A program made the translations under genes and the position numbers. A stretch of 44,035 nt of DNA from positions 1-44,035 of the forward strand of contig CAOKRC010000010.1 of the NCBI GenBank assembly GCA_948471035.1. The letters are read 5' to 3'. The notes below the pieces were generated by a model, which worked only from the letters and a program-made list of their open reading frames with translations, made no database searches and had not been told where the DNA came from. The DNA is from an uncultured Clostridium sp. Its GTDB lineage: Bacteria; Bacillota; Clostridia; TANB77; CAG-508. Of this stretch, positions 1 through 7,784 are shown piece by piece. The first letter of the stretch is position 1. Each line of letters opens with the position of its first letter.

Positions 1-2
1 GT

Positions 3-1265
3 GAAATGTTTTTAACTCTTTATAGTGCTTTTGCTCAAGCTGAAAGTGAATCAACTTCTCAAAATGTGAAATTAGGTTTAAAAGCAAAAATGAAACGAGG
101 AGAATATATTGGCTTTGTAGAATGTTATGGATTTATTTGGAATAAGCAAACAAAAGAACTTGAAATCAATGAAGAACAAGCAGAAATTGTTAAAATGATA
201 TTTAATTGGTATATATCAGGAAAAGGCTCTTTTACTATTTCCAATATGCTAAACGAAAGGAAAATAAAATCTCCAAGAGGTAAACTTTGGAACTCTGGAA
301 CAGTTAAATATGTTCTTACCAATGAAAAATATGTTGGAGATTTATTGAATCAAAAAACATATATAGATAATCCATTAACACATAAACATATTAGAAATTT
401 TGGTGAAAAAGAAAAATACTATGTAAAGAATCATCACATAGGAATCATTACAAGAGAGGTTTGGAATAAAGCACAAGAAATATATTCTAAAAGAAGTCAA
501 AAGATGATACCTAATGGAAACAACCATAATAGTAAGTATAGTTTAAAATATGTTTTTAGTAGTAAAATTGAATGTGGAATATGTGGAGATAATTTTGTTA
601 GAAGAATGAATGATAAAAGGAAAAATGGAACAAGTAGAATCTATTGGACTTGTTGCAACAGAGTAAATAAATTTAAGAACTGTAAAAATTCTAAATTTGT
701 ACCAGAAGAAATTTTAAAAGATATATTCATTCAAATATATAACTCAATTATTTCAAAAAAACACCAAACTAAAAATAAATTATTAAATGCTATTAAAGAA
801 ACTTTAAAAGAAGAAAATAATAGTATTAAATTAGAAAAACTTTTATCTAACAGAAGGATTCTTGAAAAGAGATTATCACATTTAATTGATATGAAATTAG
901 ATGATTACGATAATAAAAATGCTTATGTATTAAAGGAAAAAGAAATAAATAGTGAATTAAAAGAACTTGACCAACAAATTAAGAGTTATGAATTTATAGA
1001 ATCTAACAATAAAAATATTGAAAAACAATTAAAAGAAATTGAAAAAGTGCTTAATGCACCAAAAACAATAAAAGATTTTGATGAGGAAATATTTAATAAT
1101 CTAGTGGAAAAAATTATTGTTGGAGAAAAAGACGAAAATGGAAATATTAGTCCTAATATTATTAGATTCATTTTAAAAATAGGAACTGAATATTTATATG
1201 AGATTAACGGAAATAAAAACGTGTCATATATAACAAACGAGCCCAGAAGAATTGCCTACACCTAA
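3..1265 (+). CDS. Large serine recombinase, 5' end outside window
   Basis: Site-specific DNA recombinase of the large serine family, which integrates or excises mobile elements. The frame is open to the window edge and begins inside the end of the catalytic resolvase domain (LTLYSAFAQAESESTSQNV matches the long helix following it), so the active-site serine lies upstream. Then come the recombinase domain (about residues 30-160), a zinc ribbon (CGICG near 190 with WTCC and KNC about 30 residues on), and a Lys/Glu-rich coiled coil (about 255-345) typical of the C-terminal synapsis region. The C-terminus (NEPRRIAYT) overlaps, in another frame, the 3' remnant of a different gene, which fits the recombinase lying at the edge of its own element beside an attachment site. 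Codon use is AT-rich like the host, and I see no in-frame CGG. Family assignment is secure; the missing N-terminus is only a window limit. Confidence 0.9.
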   Translation, partial: EMFLTLYSAFAQAESESTSQNVKLGLKAKMKRGEYIGFVECYGFIWNKQTKELEINEEQAEIVKMIFNWYISGKGSFTISNMLNERKIKSPRGKLWNSGTVKYVLTNEKYVGDLLNQKTYIDNPLTHKHIRNFGEKEKYYVKNHHIGIITREVWNKAQEIYSKRSQKMIPNGNNHNSKYSLKYVFSSKIECGICGDNFVRRMNDKRKNGTSRIYWTCCNRVNKFKNCKNSKFVPEEILKDIFIQIYNSIISKKHQTKNKLLNAIKETLKEENNSIKLEKLLSNRRILEKRLSHLIDMKLDDYDNKNAYVLKEKEINSELKELDQQIKSYEFIESNNKNIEKQLKEIEKVLNAPKTIKDFDEEIFNNLVEKIIVGEKDENGNISPNIIRFILKIGTEYLYEINGNKNVSYITNEPRRIAYT

Positions 1266-1320
1266 AAAGAGTTTGAAACAATTAGAAAAAGAAAGTAAGA
1301 AAAGCTTGAAAAATAAATAA
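1240..1320 (+). pseudogene. 3' remnant of a gene interrupted at the recombinase end
   Basis: In the frame +1 to the recombinase, codons from 1240 read SPEELPTPKKSLKQLEKESK and continue Lys-rich to a TAA at 1318-1320. The composition looks like a genuine basic C-terminal tail, not an out-of-frame shadow, and it overlaps the last 26 bases of the recombinase frame. A stop (TAA at 1231) closes the frame just upstream, so only the tail is present. I infer that an element integrated into a host gene and left this end behind, with the attachment core near 1235-1262. The gene cannot be identified from this short piece. Confidence 0.45.
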
Positions 1321-1361
1321 GAAAATTCGATATTGCAGATTAATCAAATCTATGAAAATAC

Positions 1362-1390
1362 TTGAAATTAACATAAAATTATGATATAAT
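1362..1390 (+). promoter_or_regulatory. Sigma-A promoter of radical SAM operon
   Basis: TTGAAA (1362-1367), a 17-base spacer and a perfect TATAAT (1385-1390) lie 95 bases upstream of the radical SAM start. The leader between contains no obvious riboswitch. Confidence 0.65.
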
Positions 1391-1484
1391 CACCTTGTAA
1401 ATGCCAAATTTAGGTATTTTACTATTCCTGTTTCACAACATTGGAATACAATCAAAAACAAAAAATATTGACAGGAGGGTAAAA

Positions 1485-2513
1485 ATGAAGTACATGTCAC
1501 CATGGATATTTACTACTAATCAGTGTAATCTTCGGTGTCCATACTGTTATGTCAAGTGGAATGACAATAAAATGTCAAAAGAAACTTATGACAAAATTAA
1601 CAGTACATTCTTAGGAATGTTGGATAGAGGAGAACTTGATTTTGTAGTGTATCGACTTGCAGGCGGAGAACCCACACTCGTTTTTAACGAGTGGAAAGGC
1701 TTTGTTGAAGATTTTCTTGCTAATTGTGGTTCAAAGGGTTTTGTTAGTATCATTACTAACTTGACCGTATTGACCGATGATATGCTGGAGTTCTTCGAAA
1801 AGCATAAAGACAGAATTGGATTTGGAGTTTCCTTAGATGGTTATTCCTATTCCAAACCGTTTATCAATGGTCAAAGTTCAGCAGAAATCGTAAAAGTAAA
1901 CATTGACAAGTTGCTGGGAATTGGTATTAAGAATATCGACATTTCAACTGTTGTAGATGCTAATAGTTTTGGGGATGTAGATGTTTTAGCTGAATGGATT
2001 TCGCAAAGAAATTTGGGGTGGGGTGTTTACCTTGACCATTTCTTCTGTGGCGAAATTGATTACGATGTCATTTGTAATAAAATGAAACAAGTGGTAAGCG
2101 TATTAGGGGCTAATCATTTCGACATTTATCATCGATTTAAGTTTAACAACATAAAAATCGATACCAATTATGAGGGGTGTACAGCAGGAGAAAAATTGGT
2201 TACCATAGGAGTAGATGGAAACATTTATCCCTGCCAAACACTTGTTAATGAAGAACCAATTTGCAACATTTTTTCTTGTGATGATATTATCCAAGCTTTA
2301 AGAGAACAAAAAGCATATAAAATTGGATATAACTATACATTACCTGAAAAATGTGACGATTGCTCTATTGCAGAAATATGCGGTGGCGGTTGCAAAATGC
2401 ACAATAAAGAAATTAACAAAAACTTTACTTGTGACATCATGAAAACCGTTATACTGTATATGATAAAAACTATCTTAAAGAATGAAGGAGGAACAGAATA
2501 TGCCAAGTTGTGA
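1485..2513 (+). CDS. Radical SAM/SPASM domain protein (putative peptide maturase)
   Basis: Radical S-adenosylmethionine enzyme. The start is ATG 1485, 7 bases after AGGAGGG; the longer frame from 1401 has no ribosome-binding site. Residues 14-21 hold the CxxxCxxC cluster motif (CNLRCPYC), followed by the GGEPT SAM-binding motif near 67. The C-terminal third has a SPASM-type Cys set: C-T-A-G about 226, YPC about 244, then CDDC...C-GGGC and a last Cys near 330, enough for auxiliary Fe-S clusters. SPASM enzymes commonly modify ribosomally made peptides. The gene overlaps the next ORF, a Cys-rich small protein, by 14 bases, so substrate or partner is a reasonable inference. Base composition is richer in G+C than the neighbours, and Arg17 is an in-frame CGG, avoided in the core genes here; both suggest transfer. 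Substrate unknown. Confidence 0.85.
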   Translation: MKYMSPWIFTTNQCNLRCPYCYVKWNDNKMSKETYDKINSTFLGMLDRGELDFVVYRLAGGEPTLVFNEWKGFVEDFLANCGSKGFVSIITNLTVLTDDMLEFFEKHKDRIGFGVSLDGYSYSKPFINGQSSAEIVKVNIDKLLGIGIKNIDISTVVDANSFGDVDVLAEWISQRNLGWGVYLDHFFCGEIDYDVICNKMKQVVSVLGANHFDIYHRFKFNNIKIDTNYEGCTAGEKLVTIGVDGNIYPCQTLVNEEPICNIFSCDDIIQALREQKAYKIGYNYTLPEKCDDCSIAEICGGGCKMHNKEINKNFTCDIMKTVILYMIKTILKNEGGTEYAKL

Positions 2514-2844
2514 TGGTTCTAACTGCAGTGCATGCGCATGTGCTTGCGATTCTTCTCTTGAAAGAGAGAATAGAAATTTGCAAGCAGAAAACGAAAGATT
2601 GAGAGAACGGCTGAAAAGGCTTGAATCCAGTCTGGAAATGGAAGTTGAAGAAAAAACGGCAAAGAGAACGGCGGAAAAAACTGCTACCATTAAGATGGAA
2701 GCTGAACGTTCTGCAAGGGCAAAACTTGAGAGTGAAATCTTACCTCAAGTGGAAGCCGAGGTAAGAAAAACCATCAAAGACGAAATTAGACCTGAGGTTG
2801 AAAAAGAAGTTAAATCCAAAATGATGGAGAAATTTTTCGGGTAA
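2500..2844 (+). CDS. Cys-rich N-terminus plus coiled-coil small protein
   Basis: A 114-aa protein starting at ATG 2500 after GAAGGAGG, overlapping the end of the radical SAM gene and so translationally coupled. Residues 1-16 contain five cysteines close together (MPSCDGSNCSACACACD), followed by about 95 residues of charged heptad-like sequence rich in Glu, Lys, Arg and Ala, a continuous coiled coil, ending in FFG. I do not recognise a family. It is the natural candidate substrate or scaffold for the adjacent SPASM enzyme, but the order (Cys block first, long helix after) is the reverse of usual leader-core precursors. It contains one in-frame CGG (2608-2610) read through without a frame break. 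A terminator follows 9 bases after the stop. Confidence 0.7.
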   Translation: MPSCDGSNCSACACACDSSLERENRNLQAENERLRERLKRLESSLEMEVEEKTAKRTAEKTATIKMEAERSARAKLESEILPQVEAEVRKTIKDEIRPEVEKEVKSKMMEKFFG

Positions 2845-2852
2845 TATGTACC

Positions 2853-2883
2853 AATGGGTGTCTTGCATTGCAGGACACCCATT
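2853..2883 (+). terminator. Hairpin terminator after radical SAM operon
   Basis: AATGGGTGTC pairs perfectly with GACACCCATT around an 11-base loop, just after the stop at 2844. The T-tract is weak (TTTACTTG). Confidence 0.7.
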
Positions 2884-2990
2884 TACTTGTGAGTATAAAC
2901 TTTTAGTAGGAAATTTTGAAAAATATTATTTTTGATTTAACTCTTGTAATTTTTATTGTTTTATGTTACATTAAATATAGTTAAAAAATA

Positions 2991-3017
2991 AGTTTGCAGA
3001 TATAATACTTGCAAACT
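2991..3017. repeat. Small inverted repeat
   Basis: AGTTTGCA and TGCAAACT are perfect inverted arms around an 11-base AT spacer. The surrounding stretch 2884-3272 holds no credible gene, only this hairpin and the dispersed repeat at 3069. Confidence 0.5.
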
Positions 3018-3068
3018 ATTGATATGACTACATTTAAGAGTTGAAATAGATATTTTTTTGTCCTAATG

Positions 3069-3139
3069 TTTTCGCAAACGTGTGTAGTTAGGGCACCAAA
3101 ACTTGCTTTTGACAAGAGTGAAAAGATAAAAATGAATAG
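3069..3139 (+). repeat. Dispersed ~70-bp repeat, copy 1
   Basis: This copy aligns without gaps to 5043-5113. Both share TTTTCGCA, then a variable stretch, then ACCAAAACTTGCTTTTGACA, then AAGAGTRAAAAGATAWAARTG. The core CTTGCTTTTGACAAG is a small hairpin. A diverged copy occurs at about 7785-7835. The two good copies flank the block of small genes at 3273-4969. Confidence 0.75.
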
Positions 3140-3272
3140 TTAAGAATATATGTTTTTAAGTAGCAATAGAAATATGTATTTTTAAGTATTCACTTTTTTT
3201 AAATATACATTATAATAGTTTATAAGAAAAATATATTGTTATTAAATAGTATCAAGATATGGGGTGTTAAAT

Positions 3273-3542
3273 ATGAATAATCAAGAATTACAAAACGAAA
3301 TAATGAAAATTAAAGAAAGAAATAAAAAAGTTGAATTAGATAAAAGATGGGAAACTAGTTGGATTAGAAGAATATGTATATGTATTTTAACTTATATAAT
3401 AGTTATTATATATTCGTTTATAGTGAGAAATTATGATAATGTATTTTTAAGCTCATTAGTTCCAGTTATTGGTTTTACATTATCTACATTATCTTTAAAA
3501 TTAGTAAGAAATATTTGGTATAAGAATATTAATAAAGAGTAA
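3273..3542 (+). CDS. Small two-TM membrane protein with N-terminal helix
   Basis: An 89-aa protein. ATG 3273 lies after GGGGTG; a GTG at 3264 in the same frame is possible but leaves no room for a ribosome-binding site. Residues 1-27 are a charged helix (MNNQELQNEIMKIKERNKK), then W-E-T-S-W and two hydrophobic segments (about 35-55 and 60-80) with a basic end. Small proteins of this plan are common in Firmicutes genomes. I know of no assigned function. It is the first of four small genes in one direction with related leaders (TGGGGTGT before the start here and at 3929). Confidence 0.7.
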   Translation: MNNQELQNEIMKIKERNKKVELDKRWETSWIRRICICILTYIIVIIYSFIVRNYDNVFLSSLVPVIGFTLSTLSLKLVRNIWYKNINKE

Positions 3543-3561
3543 TTATATGTGGAGGAATTGA

Positions 3562-3859
3562 ATGTTTGAATTAAAGAACTTCGATAATTGGATAGAAGAT
3601 ATTGAATCTGGAAAGTTTGGTAGTGGTGCAAGTGAAAAAGTATGGCTTATTAATCCAGAGACAAAAGAAAAAGGACTTTTCAAATTTCCAAAAGTTAAAA
3701 GTGATGGAACAATAACAGGAGAATACTGGGCAGAAAAACTAGATACTGAAATTGGAAAGTTAGTAGATGTAGAATGTGCAAGAGTAGATATTGGAACATA
3801 TAAACGGAAAAATTGGCTTAATGAGTTATAGTATAATTGATAGTACAACTATTTATTAA
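3562..3859 (+). pseudogene. HipA-like kinase N-terminal fragment, +1 shift at CGG
   Basis: The start at 3562 follows GTGGAGG. The zero frame (WIEDIESGKFGSGASEKVW..., FKFPK) resembles the N-terminal part of HipA-like Ser/Thr kinases: a Gly-rich loop (GSGASEK) then a beta-strand Lys (GLFKFPK), then EYWAEKLDTEIGKLVDVECARVDIG. At codon 82 the frame meets CGG (3805-3807). Zero frame runs on 8 poor codons (KNWLNEL). Skipping C gives GKIGLMSYSIIDSTTIY and stop at 3857-3859; K-G-K-x-G-x-M-S-Y is what the family shows there. Even so the protein is only 98 aa, lacking the HipA_C catalytic part (family about 300 aa or more), so it is a truncated relic or a regulatory stub. Called pseudogene for this reason. 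Confidence 0.6.
3805..3807 (+). other. In-frame CGG, +1 shift site 1 (HipA-like)
   Basis: Zero frame TAT AAA CGG AAA; resumed frame TAT AAA (C) GGA AAA ATT. The P-site codon would be AAA. The shift restores GKIGLMSYSI, a family-like stretch. Confidence 0.6.
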
Positions 3860-3928
3860 AAAAGTTTATAATTGACATAAAGAATAGGATTATTAATATA
3901 TATAATTTAGATAGTGGGGTGTAAAATA

Positions 3929-4279
3929 ATGGAAAGAGATTTAGTATATTTAATTTGGAAAGATGTAAATACAGGAAATAAATATAAAGTAGCTACATTA
4001 TATAAAGAAAATGGAAAATTCTATTTTAAATATATTTTAGAAAACGTAAAACAAGCACAAAAAGTAGGATTTAAGTTATTAGTGGCATTTCCTCAAATCA
4101 ATGCGACCTATGAAAACCCTCAGCTGTTCGCTAATTTTGCAATAAGACTTCCTAATGAAAATCGACCAGAAATTAAAGAAATTCTAGAAACTTATGGAAT
4201 GACAGAATATGATGAATTTGAATTATTGAAGAGAAGCGGAGCTAAACTTCCAACTGATAATTATGAGTTTGTGAAATAA
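3929..4279 (+). CDS. HipA/HIRAN-associated-type protein, probably C-terminally truncated
   Basis: A 116-aa protein with ATG at 3929 after GTGGGGTG (the frame can begin at 3914, but ATG 3929 has the better spacing). The sequence opens LVYLIWKDVNTGNKYKVATL, a strand-rich N-terminus like proteins found next to HipA-type kinases, and ends with YDEFELLKRSGAKLPTDNYE then FVK and stop. In relatives I recall, the LPTDxYEF motif is followed by a further domain, so this copy looks truncated; that is recollection, not seen here. The patch 4085-4140 has a higher G+C content than its surroundings. It could be the partner of the HipA-like remnant just upstream. Confidence 0.5.
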   Translation: MERDLVYLIWKDVNTGNKYKVATLYKENGKFYFKYILENVKQAQKVGFKLLVAFPQINATYENPQLFANFAIRLPNENRPEIKEILETYGMTEYDEFELLKRSGAKLPTDNYEFVK

Positions 4280-4303
4280 AGCTTAGTTAAGGAGATGTAA
4301 AAT

Positions 4304-4969
4304 ATGGAATTTGATGATGATAGAAAAGGAAATGCTATTGATAAAGCAAATGAAATATGGAATAATATACATAAAAATTATGATAGAGAAAAGATAAAAT
4401 ATGATGATTGGTTACAATTATTTGATAGAGCAATTATAAATTGCAAAACGCCAGTTATTGATTTAGGTTGTGGAAGTGGTAACGATACATTATATTTAAT
4501 AGAAAAAGGAAAAACAGTTATACCTTGTGATTACTCTAAAAATGCAATTGAAAACATAAAGAAAAATTTTCCAGAGGTAGAACAAGTAAAATGTTTTGAT
4601 ATGAGTAAAGGATTACCTTTTGAAGATAATTTGACTGATATAATAATTGGAGATTTATCATTGCACTATTTTACTGAACAACAAACATTTCAAATATTAG
4701 ATGAAATAAAAAGAGTATTAAAACCTAATGGCTTATTGCTTTTTAGAGTTAACTCTGTAAAAGATGTTAATTATGGTGCTGGAGAAGGAAAAGAGCTTGA
4801 GCCACATTTATATGAAACAGACGATGGACGATATAAAAGATTTTTTGATTCAGAAGATATTGAAAAATTCTTTTCAAATTGGGAGAAATTATATATGCGT
4901 GAAGAAACATTAGGAAGATATGGCTCAGAAAAAATTTTATGGAGAGTTGCAATGCAAGTAAAAAAGTAA
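4304..4969 (+). CDS. Class I SAM-dependent methyltransferase
   Basis: A 221-aa soluble protein starting at ATG 4304 after AAGGAGATG. Rossmann motif I is clear (VIDLGCGSGNDT, about residues 50-61), then an acidic residue at the end of strand 2 (VIPCDYS), FDM at motif III and IIGDLSLHYF as motif IV, followed by the 'RVLKPNG' helix-turn typical of small-molecule or TehB-like methyltransferases. The C-terminus (FFDSEDIEKFF...) fits the same group. Substrate cannot be told. It is the last gene of the small-gene block bounded by the 70-bp repeats; no cognate target gene is adjacent. Confidence 0.85.
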   Translation: MEFDDDRKGNAIDKANEIWNNIHKNYDREKIKYDDWLQLFDRAIINCKTPVIDLGCGSGNDTLYLIEKGKTVIPCDYSKNAIENIKKNFPEVEQVKCFDMSKGLPFEDNLTDIIIGDLSLHYFTEQQTFQILDEIKRVLKPNGLLLFRVNSVKDVNYGAGEGKELEPHLYETDDGRYKRFFDSEDIEKFFSNWEKLYMREETLGRYGSEKILWRVAMQVKK

Positions 4970-5042
4970 ATTTATAATATCCAACTTACAAAAGCTATAA
5001 CTAATTTTGAAATGGATAATAAGGTGCTTCTGCGCAAGGTAT

Positions 5043-5113
5043 TTTTCGCATATGTCCTTTGCTAAGGAACCAAAACTTGCTTTTGACAAGAGTAAAAAGA
5101 TATAAGTGAATAA
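5043..5113 (+). repeat. Dispersed ~70-bp repeat, copy 2
   Basis: Direct repeat of 3069-3139 (same length, no gaps; the last ~45 bases are nearly identical). It ends where the bidirectional terminator at 5112 begins. Confidence 0.75.
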
Positions 5114-5150
5114 AAAAATCCCACGACATTTTTATTGTCGTGGGATTTTT
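5112..5150. terminator. Bidirectional intrinsic terminator
   Basis: ATCCCACGACA and TGTCGTGGGAT form a perfect 11-bp stem (5119-5129 / 5136-5146) flanked by A7 and T5 tracts. It can end both the methyltransferase side (+) and the GGDEF-EAL gene (-), whose stop codon lies at its edge. Confidence 0.9.
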
Positions 5151-7402
5151 TATCTATTCTTATTAAAGTAATCTTCAAAATCTTCTTTAGATAAAGGTTT
5201 TGAATAATAATAACCTTGTATCATATCACATTTTATACTTTTAATAAAATCTACTTGTTCTTTTGTTTCAACGCCTTCTGCAATTGTTTTTACTCCTAAA
5301 CGATTTGCAAGTATCATAATATAGTTAATAATGTTTTTATCACTAGTTAAATCTGCTTTATCTACAAAGACTTTATCAATTTTAATTATATCAATTGGCA
5401 TATTTTGTAACATACTAAGAGAAGAATATCCTGTTCCAAAATCATCAATTGAAATTGTAAATCCTTTTTCTTTTATAGTGTTTAATATCTTTAAAATATC
5501 TATTTTTCCATCAATCGTTGCACTTTCTGTAATTTCTAAATCTATGTGAGATCTATCTAAGTTATAATTGTCAGTGATTCTTACATATTCATTAATAAAA
5601 TTCTCATCTACAAAATGTTCCTTTGAAACATTAATAGATACAATTGGTATATATCCATATTTTTCTTTCCAAGTAGTCATATCTTTACACACTTGTTCAA
5701 AAATATATAAATCCAATTTAATAATAAATTTATTTTTTTCAAACAAAGGAATAAACTTACCAGGAGAAATAATTTCTCCATCTTTGTACCATCTTATTAA
5801 AGCTTCTGCACCGATAAATTTTTCATTACTTGTAAGAGTTTTTGGCTGATAAACTACTTTGAATTCTCTGTTTTTTAAAGCATCTTCCATAGAAGATTCA
5901 ATTTTTTGTTCTTCAACTAACTTATTTTCAAGCACTTCATCAAATATATAATAGTTATCATTATATAATCCCTTTATTTTAGAACGAGCGATATATGCTT
6001 TATCTAAAGCTTTATTTATATCTGTATCTTCCACATTAACTTTATAAACTCCAATAGATAAATTAACATGAATAGAAGTATCATATATTTTTAAATGTGA
6101 AGAATTAGTAAATATTTTATCTAGTAAGTTTTTTATATCATGTTCATAATTAAATATAGTGGCAAATACATCGTTAGAGATTCTACAAGTAATATTGTTA
6201 GAAGGTAGAAGCTTTATTAATTTTTCTCCAAGTGCTTTAAGAATATGGTTACAAAATTCATATCCATAGATATTATTAAGTGCCTTAAATTTATTAATAT
6301 CAAGTACAATAATGTATTTATTTTTAGTAGAATTTTGTAATAATACAGAACCATTATCTTTAAAATATGCTTCGTTACCAAGTAAAGTTACAGGGTCTAT
6401 ATAGGCAACTTTATATAATTTATTATTCTTTTTTTGATTTGAAATGTCAATATAAATACATATGCTTATTATAGCAAAATTAACTAAAAGGCAGACACCA
6501 AGTGATATTCCTAAAAATGTAGTAAGTTCTTTAGCGATAGTATCATCAGGTGCAAGGGTTACAACATACCAATCATTTACACTAAGTTTCTCATAGTGAA
6601 TAAAATGTGTGTTTCTTTCTAATTTAATATCAAAAGTTCCTACTTGTTTTGCTTTAATATTTTCTGCCATAAGATTAATCTTATTACTATCTTCTGTATT
6701 TAAATTATAACTTGTTTTTATATAGTCATACAAATTAATATTATTTTCTTTTATATCATTAAAAGAGTCAATTAATATAGAACCATTATTATTTATTAGA
6801 TAAGTACCACCTTTACCATGGAATAATCTTCTTAATAAAATTTCTTTATAATCTTCAGTATTTACAGTTGCAAATAATACTAATTCTTCTTTATTCAAAG
6901 TAAATGTCTTAGAGTAAATATTTACTTGATTATTTGAAACAGTACTAGGTCTATTTTCAGATAAATATACAGTATCTTGATTGAAAAATTCTTCTATATT
7001 GTGGTAGTTTTTTACAATATGACCATCACTAGTAGTACCATTTCCTTTTTTATCTAATATAACAAGCCTTGTAAAGTGATAATCTTCTAAATCGTAGCTG
7101 TAGCGCTCAAATATTTCTTCAGGAGTTTTAAAATAACCACTATTAATAGAATCAACCATTATTTCAACAAACTTTTTTTGTTCAGTTATAGATTGATTTA
7201 ATTGAGCAGTTGTTTGTTCGCTAAGTTCAGTAATATTATTATACACATTTTGATATGTTAAATCTTTAACATATTCAACACCGAAATAAGAGAGTATTAG
7301 AATGATAATAAATATTGGAAGTATCCATTGAATATTTAATCTGTATTTTTCTAAATGAGTAAATTGATTTTTCGTTTTTTTGTTTTGTTTACTTTTCTTC
7401 AT
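5150..7402 (-). CDS. Membrane sensor GGDEF-EAL protein, degenerate GGDEF
   Basis: A 750-aa cyclic-di-GMP signalling protein. It has a basic N-terminus, TM1 (about 28-48), an extracytoplasmic dCache-like sensor (about 50-295, including Y-L-I-N-N-N-G-S-I-L and D-W-Y-V-V-T), TM2 (about 297-322), a GGDEF domain (about 335-490) and an EAL domain (about 505-750). The GGDEF signature is CRISNDVFATIF: SNDVF in place of GGDEF, so cyclase activity is very probably lost. The EAL side is intact in motifs: EALIRW, N in SINVS, EITES, IDDFGTGYSSL, EGVET, QGYYYSKPL. It should therefore act as a c-di-GMP phosphodiesterase controlled by an external ligand, with the GGDEF part perhaps binding GTP. It is a single-gene unit, preceded by AGAGGTGAATT on the minus strand. 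Confidence 0.9.
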   Translation of the reverse strand: MKKSKQNKKTKNQFTHLEKYRLNIQWILPIFIIILILSYFGVEYVKDLTYQNVYNNITELSEQTTAQLNQSITEQKKFVEIMVDSINSGYFKTPEEIFERYSYDLEDYHFTRLVILDKKGNGTTSDGHIVKNYHNIEEFFNQDTVYLSENRPSTVSNNQVNIYSKTFTLNKEELVLFATVNTEDYKEILLRRLFHGKGGTYLINNNGSILIDSFNDIKENNINLYDYIKTSYNLNTEDSNKINLMAENIKAKQVGTFDIKLERNTHFIHYEKLSVNDWYVVTLAPDDTIAKELTTFLGISLGVCLLVNFAIISICIYIDISNQKKNNKLYKVAYIDPVTLLGNEAYFKDNGSVLLQNSTKNKYIIVLDINKFKALNNIYGYEFCNHILKALGEKLIKLLPSNNITCRISNDVFATIFNYEHDIKNLLDKIFTNSSHLKIYDTSIHVNLSIGVYKVNVEDTDINKALDKAYIARSKIKGLYNDNYYIFDEVLENKLVEEQKIESSMEDALKNREFKVVYQPKTLTSNEKFIGAEALIRWYKDGEIISPGKFIPLFEKNKFIIKLDLYIFEQVCKDMTTWKEKYGYIPIVSINVSKEHFVDENFINEYVRITDNYNLDRSHIDLEITESATIDGKIDILKILNTIKEKGFTISIDDFGTGYSSLSMLQNMPIDIIKIDKVFVDKADLTSDKNIINYIMILANRLGVKTIAEGVETKEQVDFIKSIKCDMIQGYYYSKPLSKEDFEDYFNKNR

Positions 7403-7595
7403 AATTCACCTCTGGAAAAAAATTTATATATATAATTTATAACAAAATGTAACTTTTTTCAATCATTTTTACTGGAAAATTTATACAATAAAAAAATTTA
7501 GAAAAACTATTGACAAAAACAGAACTAAAATATAAAATAAACAAACAGAAGTTCGAAAACAAAAATGAATAATATACTAGTAAAATTGAATAGGT

Positions 7596-7625
7596 AAAAA
7601 TTCTGGTTTAAATACTAGAATTTTT
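7596..7625. terminator. Hairpin in gap before tRNA-Gln
   Basis: AAAAATTCT and AGAATTTTT are inverted arms with a T-tract. A TTGACA (7510-7515) with TATAAA about 15 bases on lies upstream, so a short transcript 7540-7625 is possible. No coding frame is seen in 7403-7660. Confidence 0.35.
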
Positions 7626-7660
7626 ATCTTTATTGTGTTAATATATATAAAGATACATAA

Positions 7661-7735
7661 TGGGGTATCGCCAAGCGGTAAGGCATCGGACTCTGACTCC
7701 GACATTCCTGTGTTCGAATCACAGTACCCCAGCCA
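7661..7735 (+). tRNA. tRNA-Gln (anticodon CUG)
   Basis: A cloverleaf is visible: acceptor TGGGGTA/TACCCCA (7661-7667 / 7725-7731), D-arm GCC-AAGCGGTAA-GGC, anticodon stem TCGGA/TCCGA around loop CTCTGAC with anticodon CTG, T-arm CTGTG-TTCGAAT-CACAG, discriminator G and encoded CCA. It decodes CAG. The D-loop CGG is the normal tRNA-Gln sequence. It is the only tRNA in the window; no arginine tRNA is present. Confidence 0.95.
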
Positions 7736-7784
7736 AATTTACATTATATGAACAATCATTGTTCTAATATGGGTAATAATGTTC

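Noticed and set aside
7661-7735. CGG in tRNA-Gln D-loop as another insertion
   Set aside because: GCCAAGCGGTAAGGC is the normal bacterial tRNA-Gln D-arm; the cloverleaf is correct with it.
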